From positions 1-64,000 of the forward strand of contig JAFWIQ010000015.1 of assembly GCA_017511865.1 (NCBI GenBank): a DNA stretch of 64,000 nt. Reading direction: 5' to 3'. Below the pieces are notes generated by a model. The model had not been told where the DNA came from, did not search any database, and worked only from the letters and a program-made list of their open reading frames with translations. The position numbers and the translations under genes were made by a program. Of this stretch, positions 55,874 to 63,286 are shown piece after piece. Each line of letters starts with the position of its first letter. Within the stretch, counting starts at the first letter, position 1. This DNA comes from Candidatus Saccharimonadota bacterium. Its GTDB lineage: Bacteria; Patescibacteriota; Saccharimonadia; Saccharimonadales; Saccharimonadaceae.

Positions 55874-56140
55874 ATTGCCTCTTTTCTTTTAGCGGTGCGC
55901 CCGAAAGCGGTATTACTTATATTATACCTCTTTAGCAACAAAAAAAGAGAGTGTCGCCAGCTCCATACAGTGCCTTGTTTCACTCTATACTGTTATTATA
56001 TCACTAGTTACACAATTCATTGACATTGTTAGCTCTAAGGAGAGCTTTTATAATGATAATGGCGACATTTGGCTGTCTCGCCCGACATCTTTTACTTAAT
56101 TTTATACTACTGGTTCGTAAATGCGTTGGTTGTCGTGACT
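55874..56140. other. Non-coding stretch inside element 2
   Basis: Holds the minus-strand promoter of the gene at 55433 (TATAAT near 55925) and a short GCTCT-AAGG-AGAGC hairpin near 56031. A 32-codon plus-strand ORF (56052-56150) has no convincing support. Nothing else recognised. Confidence 0.5.
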
Positions 56141-56323
56141 CTAATATATAAAATCCCGTTCATTGACAATAATATTACTTTCGACTAGAATATAGGTGGG
56201 GCGGTAGTCCGAATGCGAAATTATGTAATCAATTGCATTACAGAGTGGTTCGTAAAGATCTAGATTACGCGCACCATTAAAAATATTGCGACCCAGAACC
56301 GACTCGGACCTTCGGTGCGAGTC
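56141..56323 (-). pseudogene. 5'-truncated gene remnant at the right end of the element
   Basis: The minus strand is open for about 60 codons with no start codon. The last 46 residues (GARNLDLYEPLCNA, then HSDYRPTYILVESNI and NERDFIY) have a normal protein composition, while the upstream part falls in repeat-like DNA. The protein-like part begins next to a 14-bp sequence (56269-56282) that repeats at the right attachment site (56332-56345). A gene cut by recombination at an att copy would look like this. Confidence 0.4.
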
Positions 56324-56339
56324 TAGTCAGGCGCACCAT
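56319..56339 (+). repeat. Right attachment site: displaced copy of the tRNA-Leu(GAG) 3' end
   Basis: Exact 21-bp match to 47423-47443, including CCA. Beyond it lies resident sequence leading to the gene at 56371. Confidence 0.88.
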
Positions 56340-56370
56340 TAAAATTTAGGGGCAAAAAAATAGGAGGTAA

Positions 56371-57387
56371 ATGAAGAAGAATTTTGGAAAGATTTCGCTG
56401 ATGATTTTGGCGATTTTTTTAGGTTTTGGTTTTTTTAACGTTGCAGATATTTACGCGGAAGAGCAAACGGGCGAGTCGGTGGACGAGTCGGCGGTAACGT
56501 CTGGGACTAGTATTAGTTTGATGCCGGTTAGTAAGTTTTTGCAGATTTCGTCAAATTCTATTTATGACAATACACTCACGGTTAGCAATGACGGCGGTAC
56601 TCCCATAAGAATTGAGGTGTATGCAGCCCCCTATTCGTATATATACTCAGATGAAGAAAATGCGTACAAGCTAGGATTTAATAATGAGAATAATTTCACG
56701 CAGATTTCGCGCTGGATTTCGTTTAAAAATACTGAAGGCAACTATGTAAGTAAAGCATTTTTTGACATTGACCCAAACAGCTCATTGGAGGTTTCGTATA
56801 GAATTTCAACTCCTGACAATATTCCTAGTGGTGGGCAATATGCAGTGATTTTTGCGCATACTTTGACTGGCGTGGTTTCTACGAGCGGAATAAAAACAGA
56901 GGCTAGTCCAGGACTAGTCGTATATGGTCGCTCTACGGAAGGTGAAGCCGTGGTGTCGGCAGAAATTTCCGACTTAATAATAGGTCAAGGCAACCTTGAT
57001 GGAAGTGCCAATAAAAATAATTTCTACGGCGTAGCAAAAGTAAAAAACAACGGAAATGTAGATTTTACGGCGATGGGGACACTAAAGGTTGATGCGATTT
57101 TGGGTGGTTCAAGCTACGAAACACCGAGCACTATGGGTAGGGTATCGATAATCCCTGGGGCTGAGCTGGCGGTTACGGACGAGTGGACAGACACCCCAAG
57201 TTTTGGGATTTATAAGGTTACCTGGACAGTAAAGGCGGGTGAGCAGGTGGAGACCATAGATAAGATAGTATTTCTGATTCCGCCCTTTGTGATTATCACT
57301 TCAATAATACTCTTGACATTTCTTATTGCTTGGATTATAGTTATGTTTAGGAGACGTAAAGAACGCCGTTCTAGATTGGCTGTCTAG
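56371..57387 (+). CDS. Secreted DUF916-like surface protein with C-terminal membrane anchor
   Basis: 338 residues. Signal peptide (about 5-30, ending DIYAEEQ), a beta-rich extracellular region (ISLMPVSKFLQIS, DNTLTVSNDGGTPI, SYRISTPDNIPSGGQYAVIFAH) resembling WxL-associated DUF916 proteins, then one transmembrane helix (about 305-328) and RRRKERR. The AGGAGG site is 5 nt before the ATG. Only 31 bp separates it from the right att copy, so before the insertion it lay directly behind tRNA-Leu(GAG). Confidence 0.85.
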   Translation: MKKNFGKISLMILAIFLGFGFFNVADIYAEEQTGESVDESAVTSGTSISLMPVSKFLQISSNSIYDNTLTVSNDGGTPIRIEVYAAPYSYIYSDEENAYKLGFNNENNFTQISRWISFKNTEGNYVSKAFFDIDPNSSLEVSYRISTPDNIPSGGQYAVIFAHTLTGVVSTSGIKTEASPGLVVYGRSTEGEAVVSAEISDLIIGQGNLDGSANKNNFYGVAKVKNNGNVDFTAMGTLKVDAILGGSSYETPSTMGRVSIIPGAELAVTDEWTDTPSFGIYKVTWTVKAGEQVETIDKIVFLIPPFVIITSIILLTFLIAWIIVMFRRRKERRSRLAV

Positions 57388-57463
57388 TAGGTGGTCTGTT
57401 GCGAGCAGATACATCTTTACGAAACCAAAATAAAAAATTAAATACAAAAAGAGAGTGTAGAGT

Positions 57464-58366
57464 ATGAAAAGAACACACAAAAAAGCACTTGGTTTTCTGG
57501 GGCTTTCTTTGGTCGTGGCAACTACGATTTTTGCTGCGTCCCTTCCAGGCCCGGAGGCTTTAGCGGCGACCTCTACCGCTTTTACTGACACCATAGTTGT
57601 AAGAGTGGTAGGTGATGCGCCGAACGTAAACATAACCAGTCCAGCAAATAATGCAGTTTACGTTAACCCCAGTCAAAACATATCGTTTATTTATGAAAAT
57701 GTGGAAAGAGTGAAGGTGACCTTAGAATATACGGATGTAGATGGAAATGTCCATAATTATGATTTGGATACCATTATCGCAGACTACAAGCCTGGCTCCG
57801 CTTCTTATGATATCGATCTCTCAAATCCACCTTATGGCTATGGAGAATACGTCGTTAGAATAACTGGGACTTCAGAAGTGGATATAGATGTAGAGGATTC
57901 AATCTCGTTCTCTTATTATCCAGTAACCGCCACCGTAGAGAAGGACGATACTACTGGTAAAATTTATGCAGATTTAAATTACAACAGCGACAGCACAGAC
58001 ATAGATAGATTTGAAATCACCGTCTACGACGAAAATGGCGACAAAGTGACAAAAATCCCAACCATTACGACTGCGCCACCAACCAAAAGAGTAGAGCTAC
58101 CTATAGCGGAAAATGTTTTGGCTGCAGGAAAATACAGTATCGTAATAACAACTTACGGAACAGATGGTAAAGCATTGTACAAATCTTATGCCACTTTGTT
58201 TGTATATGACCCGGAACCAATCGTAGTGCCGAATACCGGTAGTTTTTCTGGCGGACTAAATATTTCACAAACAGATTATTTAATAACTGGCTTATTCGTT
58301 TTCTTCCTGGTTGGGATTAGCGGTTTAATTTGGGTTGGCAAAGATAGAAAGAGTTCAAGAAAATAA
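57464..58366 (+). CDS. Secreted surface protein with VPNTG sorting signal
   Basis: 300 residues. Signal peptide (about 10-35, ending EALAAT), three Ig-like beta regions (VNITSPANNAVYVNP, YDIDLSNPPYGYGEY, RFEITVYDENGDKV), then VVPNTG, a stalk of about 18 residues, a transmembrane helix (270-290) and GKDRKSSRK. It probably works together with the DUF916-like neighbour, in a way reminiscent of WxL clusters (inference). Confidence 0.87.
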   Translation: MKRTHKKALGFLGLSLVVATTIFAASLPGPEALAATSTAFTDTIVVRVVGDAPNVNITSPANNAVYVNPSQNISFIYENVERVKVTLEYTDVDGNVHNYDLDTIIADYKPGSASYDIDLSNPPYGYGEYVVRITGTSEVDIDVEDSISFSYYPVTATVEKDDTTGKIYADLNYNSDSTDIDRFEITVYDENGDKVTKIPTITTAPPTKRVELPIAENVLAAGKYSIVITTYGTDGKALYKSYATLFVYDPEPIVVPNTGSFSGGLNISQTDYLITGLFVFFLVGISGLIWVGKDRKSSRK

Positions 58367-58384
58367 TAAAAATATACTCTACAT

Positions 58385-58412
58385 AAAAAATAGCCCCTAG
58401 GGGCTATTTTTT
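58385..58412. terminator. Bidirectional terminator between the surface protein and rpmE2
   Basis: Perfect 28-bp palindrome with A/T runs at both ends around TAGCCCCTAGGGGCTA. Confidence 0.88.
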
Positions 58413-58743
58413 ATTTTTCATTAGCTTTGGCTTTTTTCTTGGCCTCTTTGGCAGCTTTTTTGGCCTTGTTCTCTAAGGCTTCTTTTAGTGCTTTGGCTTT
58501 CTCGGCGCGAGCCTTGAAGCGATCGACGCGGCCTTCGGTATCGATAATCTTCTCTTCACCAGTAAAGAATGGGTGAGAAGCAGAGGAAATCTGTATCTTA
58601 ACTAGTGGATATTCGTTTCCGTCTTCCCATTTAATGGTTTCTTCACTTTTCGCTGTGGATTTGGTCAAAAACGAAAAGCCTGCCGCTTCATCAGAAAAAA
58701 CAACAAAGCGATAATCTTTAGGATGCAATTCTTTTTTACTCAT
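58411..58743 (-). CDS. rpmE2: Large-subunit ribosomal protein L31, type B
   Basis: 110 residues from ATG 58743. [24 protein letters not shown] (in parts), [29 protein letters not shown] (in parts) is the type B (Zn-free, no CxxC) L31 signature; the extra C-terminal tail is Lys/Ala-rich. It bridges the subunits at the 50S central protuberance. The frame runs 60 nt further up but that part contains the TGA-TATACT box, 10 nt before the chosen ATG. Confidence 0.93.
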   Translation of the reverse strand: MSKKELHPKDYRFVVFSDEAAGFSFLTKSTAKSEETIKWEDGNEYPLVKIQISSASHPFFTGEEKIIDTEGRVDRFKARAEKAKALKEALENKAKKAAKEAKKKAKANEK

Positions 58744-58808
58744 AATTGCTCTAAGTATATCAGAAAAATGAAAAAAGTAAAGATATAAGAGATAAATTTC
58801 CAAGCAGG

Positions 58809-58832
58809 AAAAAAGGCGAACCTGGGTTCGCC
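58809..58832 (-). terminator. Terminator of the minus-strand gene at 58843
   Basis: GGCGAACC (58832-58825 minus) pairs with 58822-58815 around a 2-nt gap in an 8-bp stem, followed on the minus strand by six T. Confidence 0.8.
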
Positions 58833-58842
58833 TAGTATTATC

Positions 58843-59193
58843 CTAGTGCGCTGACTTTCTTCTGTGCATTTTTAGCGCCAATGGCACTTTGAAACGCACA
58901 TTACCTTTATCCTCACCATTGAGAATAATCCTTATCGGCACTTTGGCTTTCTTCGCTTCAGAGCGAAGACTTAAATACTCAAGGTTAGTGATGCCATAAT
59001 ATAAGATTATGTTTACCGTATCCCGGTCTTCAAACGGAATACCAGCCTCATCGTCAATATGACCATAACGCCTAATAGATTCAATAGCCTCAGCTACTGG
59101 GTCGATTGATGCGATATCGCTATACGAATCTATCGGCAGCATCAACCTTAAGTGAATAAATCTACGATCAGGTCTTTTTTCTTTATTGTCCAT
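58843..59193 (-). CDS. Hypothetical protein, 116 residues
   Basis: GGAGGGG before the ATG. An Arg-rich N-terminus (MDNKEKRPDRRFIHLRL) and a basic C-terminus (ALKMHRRKSAH) flank an acidic middle (IDPVAEAIESIRRYG, GIPFEDRDTVNII). Charge pattern and position between ribosomal-protein genes suggest, weakly, an RNA or ribosome link; no family recognised. Confidence 0.72.
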   Translation of the reverse strand: MDNKEKRPDRRFIHLRLMLPIDSYSDIASIDPVAEAIESIRRYGHIDDEAGIPFEDRDTVNIILYYGITNLEYLSLRSEAKKAKVPIRIILNGEDKGNVRFKVPLALKMHRRKSAH

Positions 59194-59247
59194 TTTAACC
59201 CCTCCAATAAAAAATCCTTGATTGTTGTTATATTGTAACAGATATTG

Positions 59248-59368
59248 TTGTTTTTTTCAAGTGTGTGTGTTATAATGTTGGGGTAATATTAAAAATGAAG
59301 CAGTTTCTGGGAGGTTTCCTGGTGGCGTGGGCCCCTAAAACCCAGAGATGAAGAAGAAAGGAAATCAT
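59248..59368 (+). promoter_or_regulatory. Promoter and folded leader of rpsB
   Basis: TTGTTT (59248-59253), 17 bp, TGT-TATAAT ending 59276. The leader of about 85 nt contains a stem CTGGG (about 59308) with CCCAG (about 59341) enclosing GC-rich inner pairs, just before the AAAGGAA ribosome site. S2 leaders are regulated by S2 in other bacteria, so autoregulation is plausible. An 18-codon ORF (59295-59351) overlaps it but lacks a ribosome site. Confidence 0.6.
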
Positions 59369-60055
59369 ATGGCAATAAATGTCGATATGAAAGCTTTGCT
59401 TGAAGCTGGTGCGCATTTTGGTCATAAAACCAGTCGTTGGCATCCAAAAATGGCTCCGTATATTCACTCCAAGCAGCAAAACGCACATATTATTAATTTG
59501 GAGAAGACGGTAGATGCGCTCGAAGTCGCCTTGCCAAAAATCACCGAAATCGCTAAGAGTGGGAAAAAGATTTTGTTTGTAGGCACAAAAAAGCAGATGA
59601 AAGACATCGTAAAAGAGGTTGCTGAGTCTGTAGAAATGCCGTACGTAACGGTTCGCTGGGTTGGCGGTACACTTACGAACGTAGAAACAGTTAATCGTCA
59701 AATTAAAAAATTGAAGGATTTGGAGCGTCGCATGGCTTCTGGTGAGTTGGAAAATCGCTACTCGAAGTTGGAAGTCCAAAGATTTCAGGAAGAGATTGAC
59801 TTGCTAAATGAACGCTATGGCGGAATCAAAGATATGACCGAGCAGCCAGCAGCAATTATCGTGGTGGATGCTAACGAGGACAAAAATGCCATCAAAGAGG
59901 CAAAAACTTTGAAGATTCCAGTATTTGCGCTAGTAGACACCAACGTCGACCCGACCAACATTGACTACGTAATTCCAGCCAATGATGATGCGATAAAGGC
60001 AACAAAATTAATTCTCGATTACTTTGTCGAGGCAATCAAAGAAGGTAAAAAATAA
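59369..60055 (+). CDS. rpsB: Small-subunit ribosomal protein S2
   Basis: 228 residues from ATG 59369 (AAGGAAA 6 nt upstream; an in-frame ATG 21 nt earlier is less likely). LLEAGAHFGHKTSRWHPKM (in parts), ILFVGTKKQ, VRWVGGTLTN, LNERYGGIKDM and PVFALVDTNVDP are S2 signatures. It sits on the solvent side of the 30S. It forms the usual pair with tsf, 14 nt downstream. Confidence 0.97.
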   Translation: MAINVDMKALLEAGAHFGHKTSRWHPKMAPYIHSKQQNAHIINLEKTVDALEVALPKITEIAKSGKKILFVGTKKQMKDIVKEVAESVEMPYVTVRWVGGTLTNVETVNRQIKKLKDLERRMASGELENRYSKLEVQRFQEEIDLLNERYGGIKDMTEQPAAIIVVDANEDKNAIKEAKTLKIPVFALVDTNVDPTNIDYVIPANDDAIKATKLILDYFVEAIKEGKK

Positions 60056-60069
60056 TTTAGGAGGCAAAA

Positions 60070-60666
60070 ATGGCAAAAACCGAAGTAACAATCGAACAAA
60101 TTAAAAAGCTAAAAGAACTTTCTGGTGCAGGACTTACTGATGCAAAGAAAGCATTAGTAGAAGCAGAAGGTGATTTTGACAAAGCTCTTGAAGCTATGCG
60201 CAAGAAGGGCTTAACCAAGGCTGAGAAGCGTGGCGACCGTGAAACTCGTGAAGGCCTGATTGATGCCTATATTCACGACGGTAGGCTTGGCGCAATCGTA
60301 GAAGTAAACTGTGAAACTTCTTTTGTAGCCAAAACCGACGAATTTAAGACTTTGGCTCATCAGATTGCGATGCAAGTAGCGTCAATGGCTCCTCTTTACG
60401 TATCTGAAGATGATATTCCAGAAGAAGCTCGCAAAGCTAAGATTAAAGAATTAGAAGAAAATTTCAAAGGTCCAGAAAATATGAAGGAAAAAATTTTAGA
60501 GGGCCAAATGAAAAAAGCTTTTGCAGACAAGGTTTTGATGAACCAACCTTATATTTTGGATGATTCCAAGACAGTAGAACAGTTTATTAAAGAGGCTATT
60601 GCAAAAACTGGCGAAAACATCACCGTACGACAATTCAAGCGCATCGAGCTTGGAGTGACCGAATAG
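60070..60666 (+). CDS. tsf: Elongation factor Ts
   Basis: 198 residues, the short form. N-terminal UBA-like domain IKKLKELSGAGLTDAKKAL, TRKGL-like AMRKKGLTKAEK, TDF-like core GAIVEVNCETSFVAKTDEF (in parts) and the C-terminal NITVRQFKRIELG. It exchanges GDP for GTP on EF-Tu. AGGAGG site; terminator follows. Confidence 0.96.
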   Translation: MAKTEVTIEQIKKLKELSGAGLTDAKKALVEAEGDFDKALEAMRKKGLTKAEKRGDRETREGLIDAYIHDGRLGAIVEVNCETSFVAKTDEFKTLAHQIAMQVASMAPLYVSEDDIPEEARKAKIKELEENFKGPENMKEKILEGQMKKAFADKVLMNQPYILDDSKTVEQFIKEAIAKTGENITVRQFKRIELGVTE

Positions 60667-60677
60667 TTATACGAATA

Positions 60678-60711
60678 AAAAAAATAACCTCCGTAACGGA
60701 GGTTATTTTTT
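60678..60711. terminator. Bidirectional terminator between tsf and the convergent LRR gene
   Basis: Long AT-flanked stem around AACCTCCG-TAA-CGGAGGTT, A run left and T run right. Confidence 0.9.
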
Positions 60712-60717
60712 GGTGGG

Positions 60718-61887
60718 TTAGAATTTAACGTGGTGTCTAGTTAATTTCATGATTGCGAATATAGATACGGAAGCGCCCAATAAAGCTAGCGATAGATAAG
60801 TGATGACACTGGCAATATTTACGCCATTAGCATTATTGGTGTCGCCGGCAAAATTACCACCGGTACTGGGCGCGTTAATATTTTTTGAAGAATCTTTACT
60901 ATCAGAATCTGATTTATCCTGGGCATCAGTGGCCGTTCCACCATCAAGATATATAGGAATAGGAAGCGTATGGGGTGTCTCCGAATCACATAGATTGTTG
61001 TCAATAAGTGTCTCATCATGAGTCTCCGTTCTTAGGCACAGCGAGAGAACACGATCACTGTCATCATCTACGCCTCTAGCTTGCACATATCCACGAGTAG
61101 CACCAAGGTCAAGGACGGTTAAAATCCTATTTTCGGTGTCATAGGTATATACATCGGTGTCTGAAATAGCATACGAAAAATCCTGATAATCTGGATCTAG
61201 GAATTTGAGACCTGAAAGGTCAAACGTATATACTTCATCTTCTTTGTTCCCGATGACATTGGTCTCAATAAAAGTAGTACTATCTGCTGTAAGGCTTGCT
61301 ATGTCTGGATTGTTTGAGATATCTAAGGAATGTAAGTTAGGGTTGCCTTCAACATAGAGCTCTGTTAATTTTGTGTTCGCCGATACATCAAGGCTAGAAA
61401 GATTATCGTCAGAAACGGATAAAGTTTTTAGATTGATATTATTTGATACATCGATAGACGTGAGTGGATTCGATATAACATCTAATGTGGTTAAAGCTTC
61501 ATTATGCGAAACGTCTATAGAAGAGATGGCGTTGTGCCAAAATTGTAGAGATCTAAGTTTTGGCATCGTCTCTAGACCAGAGACGTCACTAATGGACGCT
61601 AAGTCAATATCCACAAATACATGTTGGTCTATACATGATAACTTTGTCATCCCTTGTAGTTGCTCATCTGTTAAGTTTGGTAGAGTATCTACCCCTTCTC
61701 CGTCGCTAATACCCGACGACGAAAACATGTAATAACTGGACTTTATGCATCTATAAAAGTTCATATCTTTAAACGGGGCTGGAGCCTCTATCGCGTTCGT
61801 AGGTACCCCCGTCAATATCGGAATGGCCACCACCCCCATGAACACACCAATATGCGCCAAATATTTATATCGATTAAATATTTTCAT
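60718..61887 (-). CDS. Secreted leucine-rich-repeat surface protein with APSTGG-type C-terminus
   Basis: 389 residues. Signal peptide (about 8-32). Leucine-rich repeats at about residues 90-200 (LRSLQFWHNAISSIDVSHN, LTTLDVISNPLTSIDVSNN, LKTLSVSDDNLSSLDVS, about 21 residues each) of internalin/BspA style. A Ser/Asp/Lys stalk, APSTGG, a hydrophobic helix and LTRHHVKF follow, a plausible but less canonical sorting signal. It is likely to bind protein on another cell (inference). TTGACT, 16 bp and TATAAT (minus, near 61960-61935) and AAAGGA precede the ATG. Confidence 0.87.
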   Translation of the reverse strand: MKIFNRYKYLAHIGVFMGVVAIPILTGVPTNAIEAPAPFKDMNFYRCIKSSYYMFSSSGISDGEGVDTLPNLTDEQLQGMTKLSCIDQHVFVDIDLASISDVSGLETMPKLRSLQFWHNAISSIDVSHNEALTTLDVISNPLTSIDVSNNINLKTLSVSDDNLSSLDVSANTKLTELYVEGNPNLHSLDISNNPDIASLTADSTTFIETNVIGNKEDEVYTFDLSGLKFLDPDYQDFSYAISDTDVYTYDTENRILTVLDLGATRGYVQARGVDDDSDRVLSLCLRTETHDETLIDNNLCDSETPHTLPIPIYLDGGTATDAQDKSDSDSKDSSKNINAPSTGGNFAGDTNNANGVNIASVITYLSLALLGASVSIFAIMKLTRHHVKF

Positions 61888-62018
61888 TATTTTTTCCTTT
61901 TTTTGTTTTTATGTATAACCTTTATGCTTTTAATTATACCTGTACATATACAAAAGTCAAGGGGCTTTTTTAAAGAATCTTTGTGTGTTAGAATTTAGAT
62001 AGATAATAAGGAGTTTTT

Positions 62019-62564
62019 ATGTTTGACACCAAGGAAGATCGCAAAAAGATGGAAAGTGTAGTGGAGCGGTTTAACAGCGAGATGAAGAAGGTACGTACTG
62101 GGCGGGCACATCCAGACATGTTGGCTGGCATAAAGGTGGAGGTTTATGGACAATTTATGCCGCTAAATCAAGCTGCAAACGTAACTGCGGCGGACGCGAC
62201 TTTGCTCGTCATAACGCCATTTGACCCGACCAATATTAAAGCTATTAGTGAGGCGATTCGTAGCGATCAGTCTTTGGGGCTAAATCCTGCCGATGATGGA
62301 CGCATAATCAGAGTGCCAATTCCAGCCTTGACCGAAGAGCGCCGTAAAGAGATTGTAAAAAACGCTTCGGCTAAGGTTGAAGAGGCAAAGGTGGCACTAC
62401 GTAACATCCGCGAAGATGCCAGAAAAACTCTTAAAATTGCTACCGAGATGGGCGAAGACGTGAAGAAGCGCGCCGAGAAAAAAATTGACGATTTAACCAA
62501 AGAATTTAGCGAAAAAATAGATTCCGAATTTAAATCGAAATCTGATGAGATAATGAAGATATAG
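62019..62564 (+). CDS. frr: Ribosome recycling factor
   Basis: 181 residues. RTGRAHPDML, VEVYGQFMPLNQAANV, NPADDGRIIRVPIPALTEERR (in parts) and the three-helix bundle ending ID-SEFKSKSDEIMKI. It splits post-termination ribosomes with EF-G. AAGGAG 7 nt before the ATG. First of frr-uppS-rseP. Confidence 0.97.
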   Translation: MFDTKEDRKKMESVVERFNSEMKKVRTGRAHPDMLAGIKVEVYGQFMPLNQAANVTAADATLLVITPFDPTNIKAISEAIRSDQSLGLNPADDGRIIRVPIPALTEERRKEIVKNASAKVEEAKVALRNIREDARKTLKIATEMGEDVKKRAEKKIDDLTKEFSEKIDSEFKSKSDEIMKI

Positions 62565-62598
62565 TTCTATTATACCACACTTTAAAGGAAATGTCAAT

Positions 62599-63270
62599 AT
62601 GAGTCTAACACATTTAGGGGTGATTGCCGATGGAAATCGGCGATGGGCAAAGGAAAATGGCCTACCAAAAATTGAAGGCCACAAAAAAGGATTAAAAACA
62701 ATTGAGATTTTGGTAGCGGCGGCCGCCAAGGCTAAAATTCCTTATATCACTTTTTATGTTTTTAGCACGGAAAACTGGGGGAGAGAAGAAGCAGAAGTTT
62801 CTTATATTATGAAACTAGCCGAAACAAAGATTATGTCTATGGCTAAAAAAATGGCGGAGAACAATGTAAGATTGTTGATTCTTGGAACGAGAGGGAAGGT
62901 AAATCCCACCCTTACTTCGCTGGGCGAGAAGGCTGAGAAGATAACAGCTGATTGTACTGGCACGACGGTATGTTTTTGCTTTAACTATGGCGGCGAGCAG
63001 GAAATTGCCGATGCAGCAAATATTGCTATGGAAACTGATGGCGAGATTACGCCGGCGACAATTAGAAAGCACCTATATCATCCAGAAGTACCAGACTTGG
63101 ATATGGTGGTACGAACTTCGGGTGAAGAACGGATTTCTGGTTTTATGTTGTGGCGATCGGCATATGCGGAATTTATGTTTATTAAAAAATATTTCCCAGA
63201 GATGAAGGCTGAAGATATTGGAGAAATCCTAGCGGAATACGAAAAACGCAACCGACGTTTTGGTAAATAA
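62599..63270 (+). CDS. uppS: Isoprenyl transferase (undecaprenyl diphosphate synthase)
   Basis: 223 residues. IADGNRRWAKENG with catalytic Asp and Asn, GHKKGLKTIE, FYVFSTENWGRE, CFNYGGEQEI and RTSGEERISGFMLWRSAYAEF (in parts). It makes the C55 (or similar) lipid carrier for peptidoglycan and wall polymers from IPP. AAAGGAA site, 34 nt after frr. cdsA, often next in other bacteria, is absent and rseP follows. Confidence 0.96.
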   Translation: MSLTHLGVIADGNRRWAKENGLPKIEGHKKGLKTIEILVAAAAKAKIPYITFYVFSTENWGREEAEVSYIMKLAETKIMSMAKKMAENNVRLLILGTRGKVNPTLTSLGEKAEKITADCTGTTVCFCFNYGGEQEIADAANIAMETDGEITPATIRKHLYHPEVPDLDMVVRTSGEERISGFMLWRSAYAEFMFIKKYFPEMKAEDIGEILAEYEKRNRRFGK

Positions 63271-63286
63271 TGTTATAATTGAGTTT

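Larger units (their letters stand above)
47437..56339. mobile_element. Integrative element (at least two in tandem) inserted at the 3' end of tRNA-Leu(GAG)
   Basis: The left junction is the tRNA 3' end with a serine recombinase reading toward it. The inner junction at 54033-54073 repeats 47437-47477 over 41 bp with 2 differences. The right junction is a 21-bp copy of the tRNA end at 56319-56339, 31 bp before a resident gene. Element 1 (47437 to about 54032) is intact-looking, with recombinase, small accessory gene, YgjV-like, TyrRS, TrpRS and phosphodiesterase. Element 2 (54033-56339) has lost its recombinase except for a C-terminal scrap. Confidence 0.82.

Noticed and set aside
56052-56150. 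32-codon plus-strand ORF after an AAGGAGAGC sequence
   Set aside because: The Shine-Dalgarno-like sequence is part of a small hairpin and the peptide overlaps a better minus-strand remnant.
59270-59779. 169-codon minus-strand frame over rpsB
   Set aside because: Shadow of rpsB and its leader; no promoter or ribosome site.
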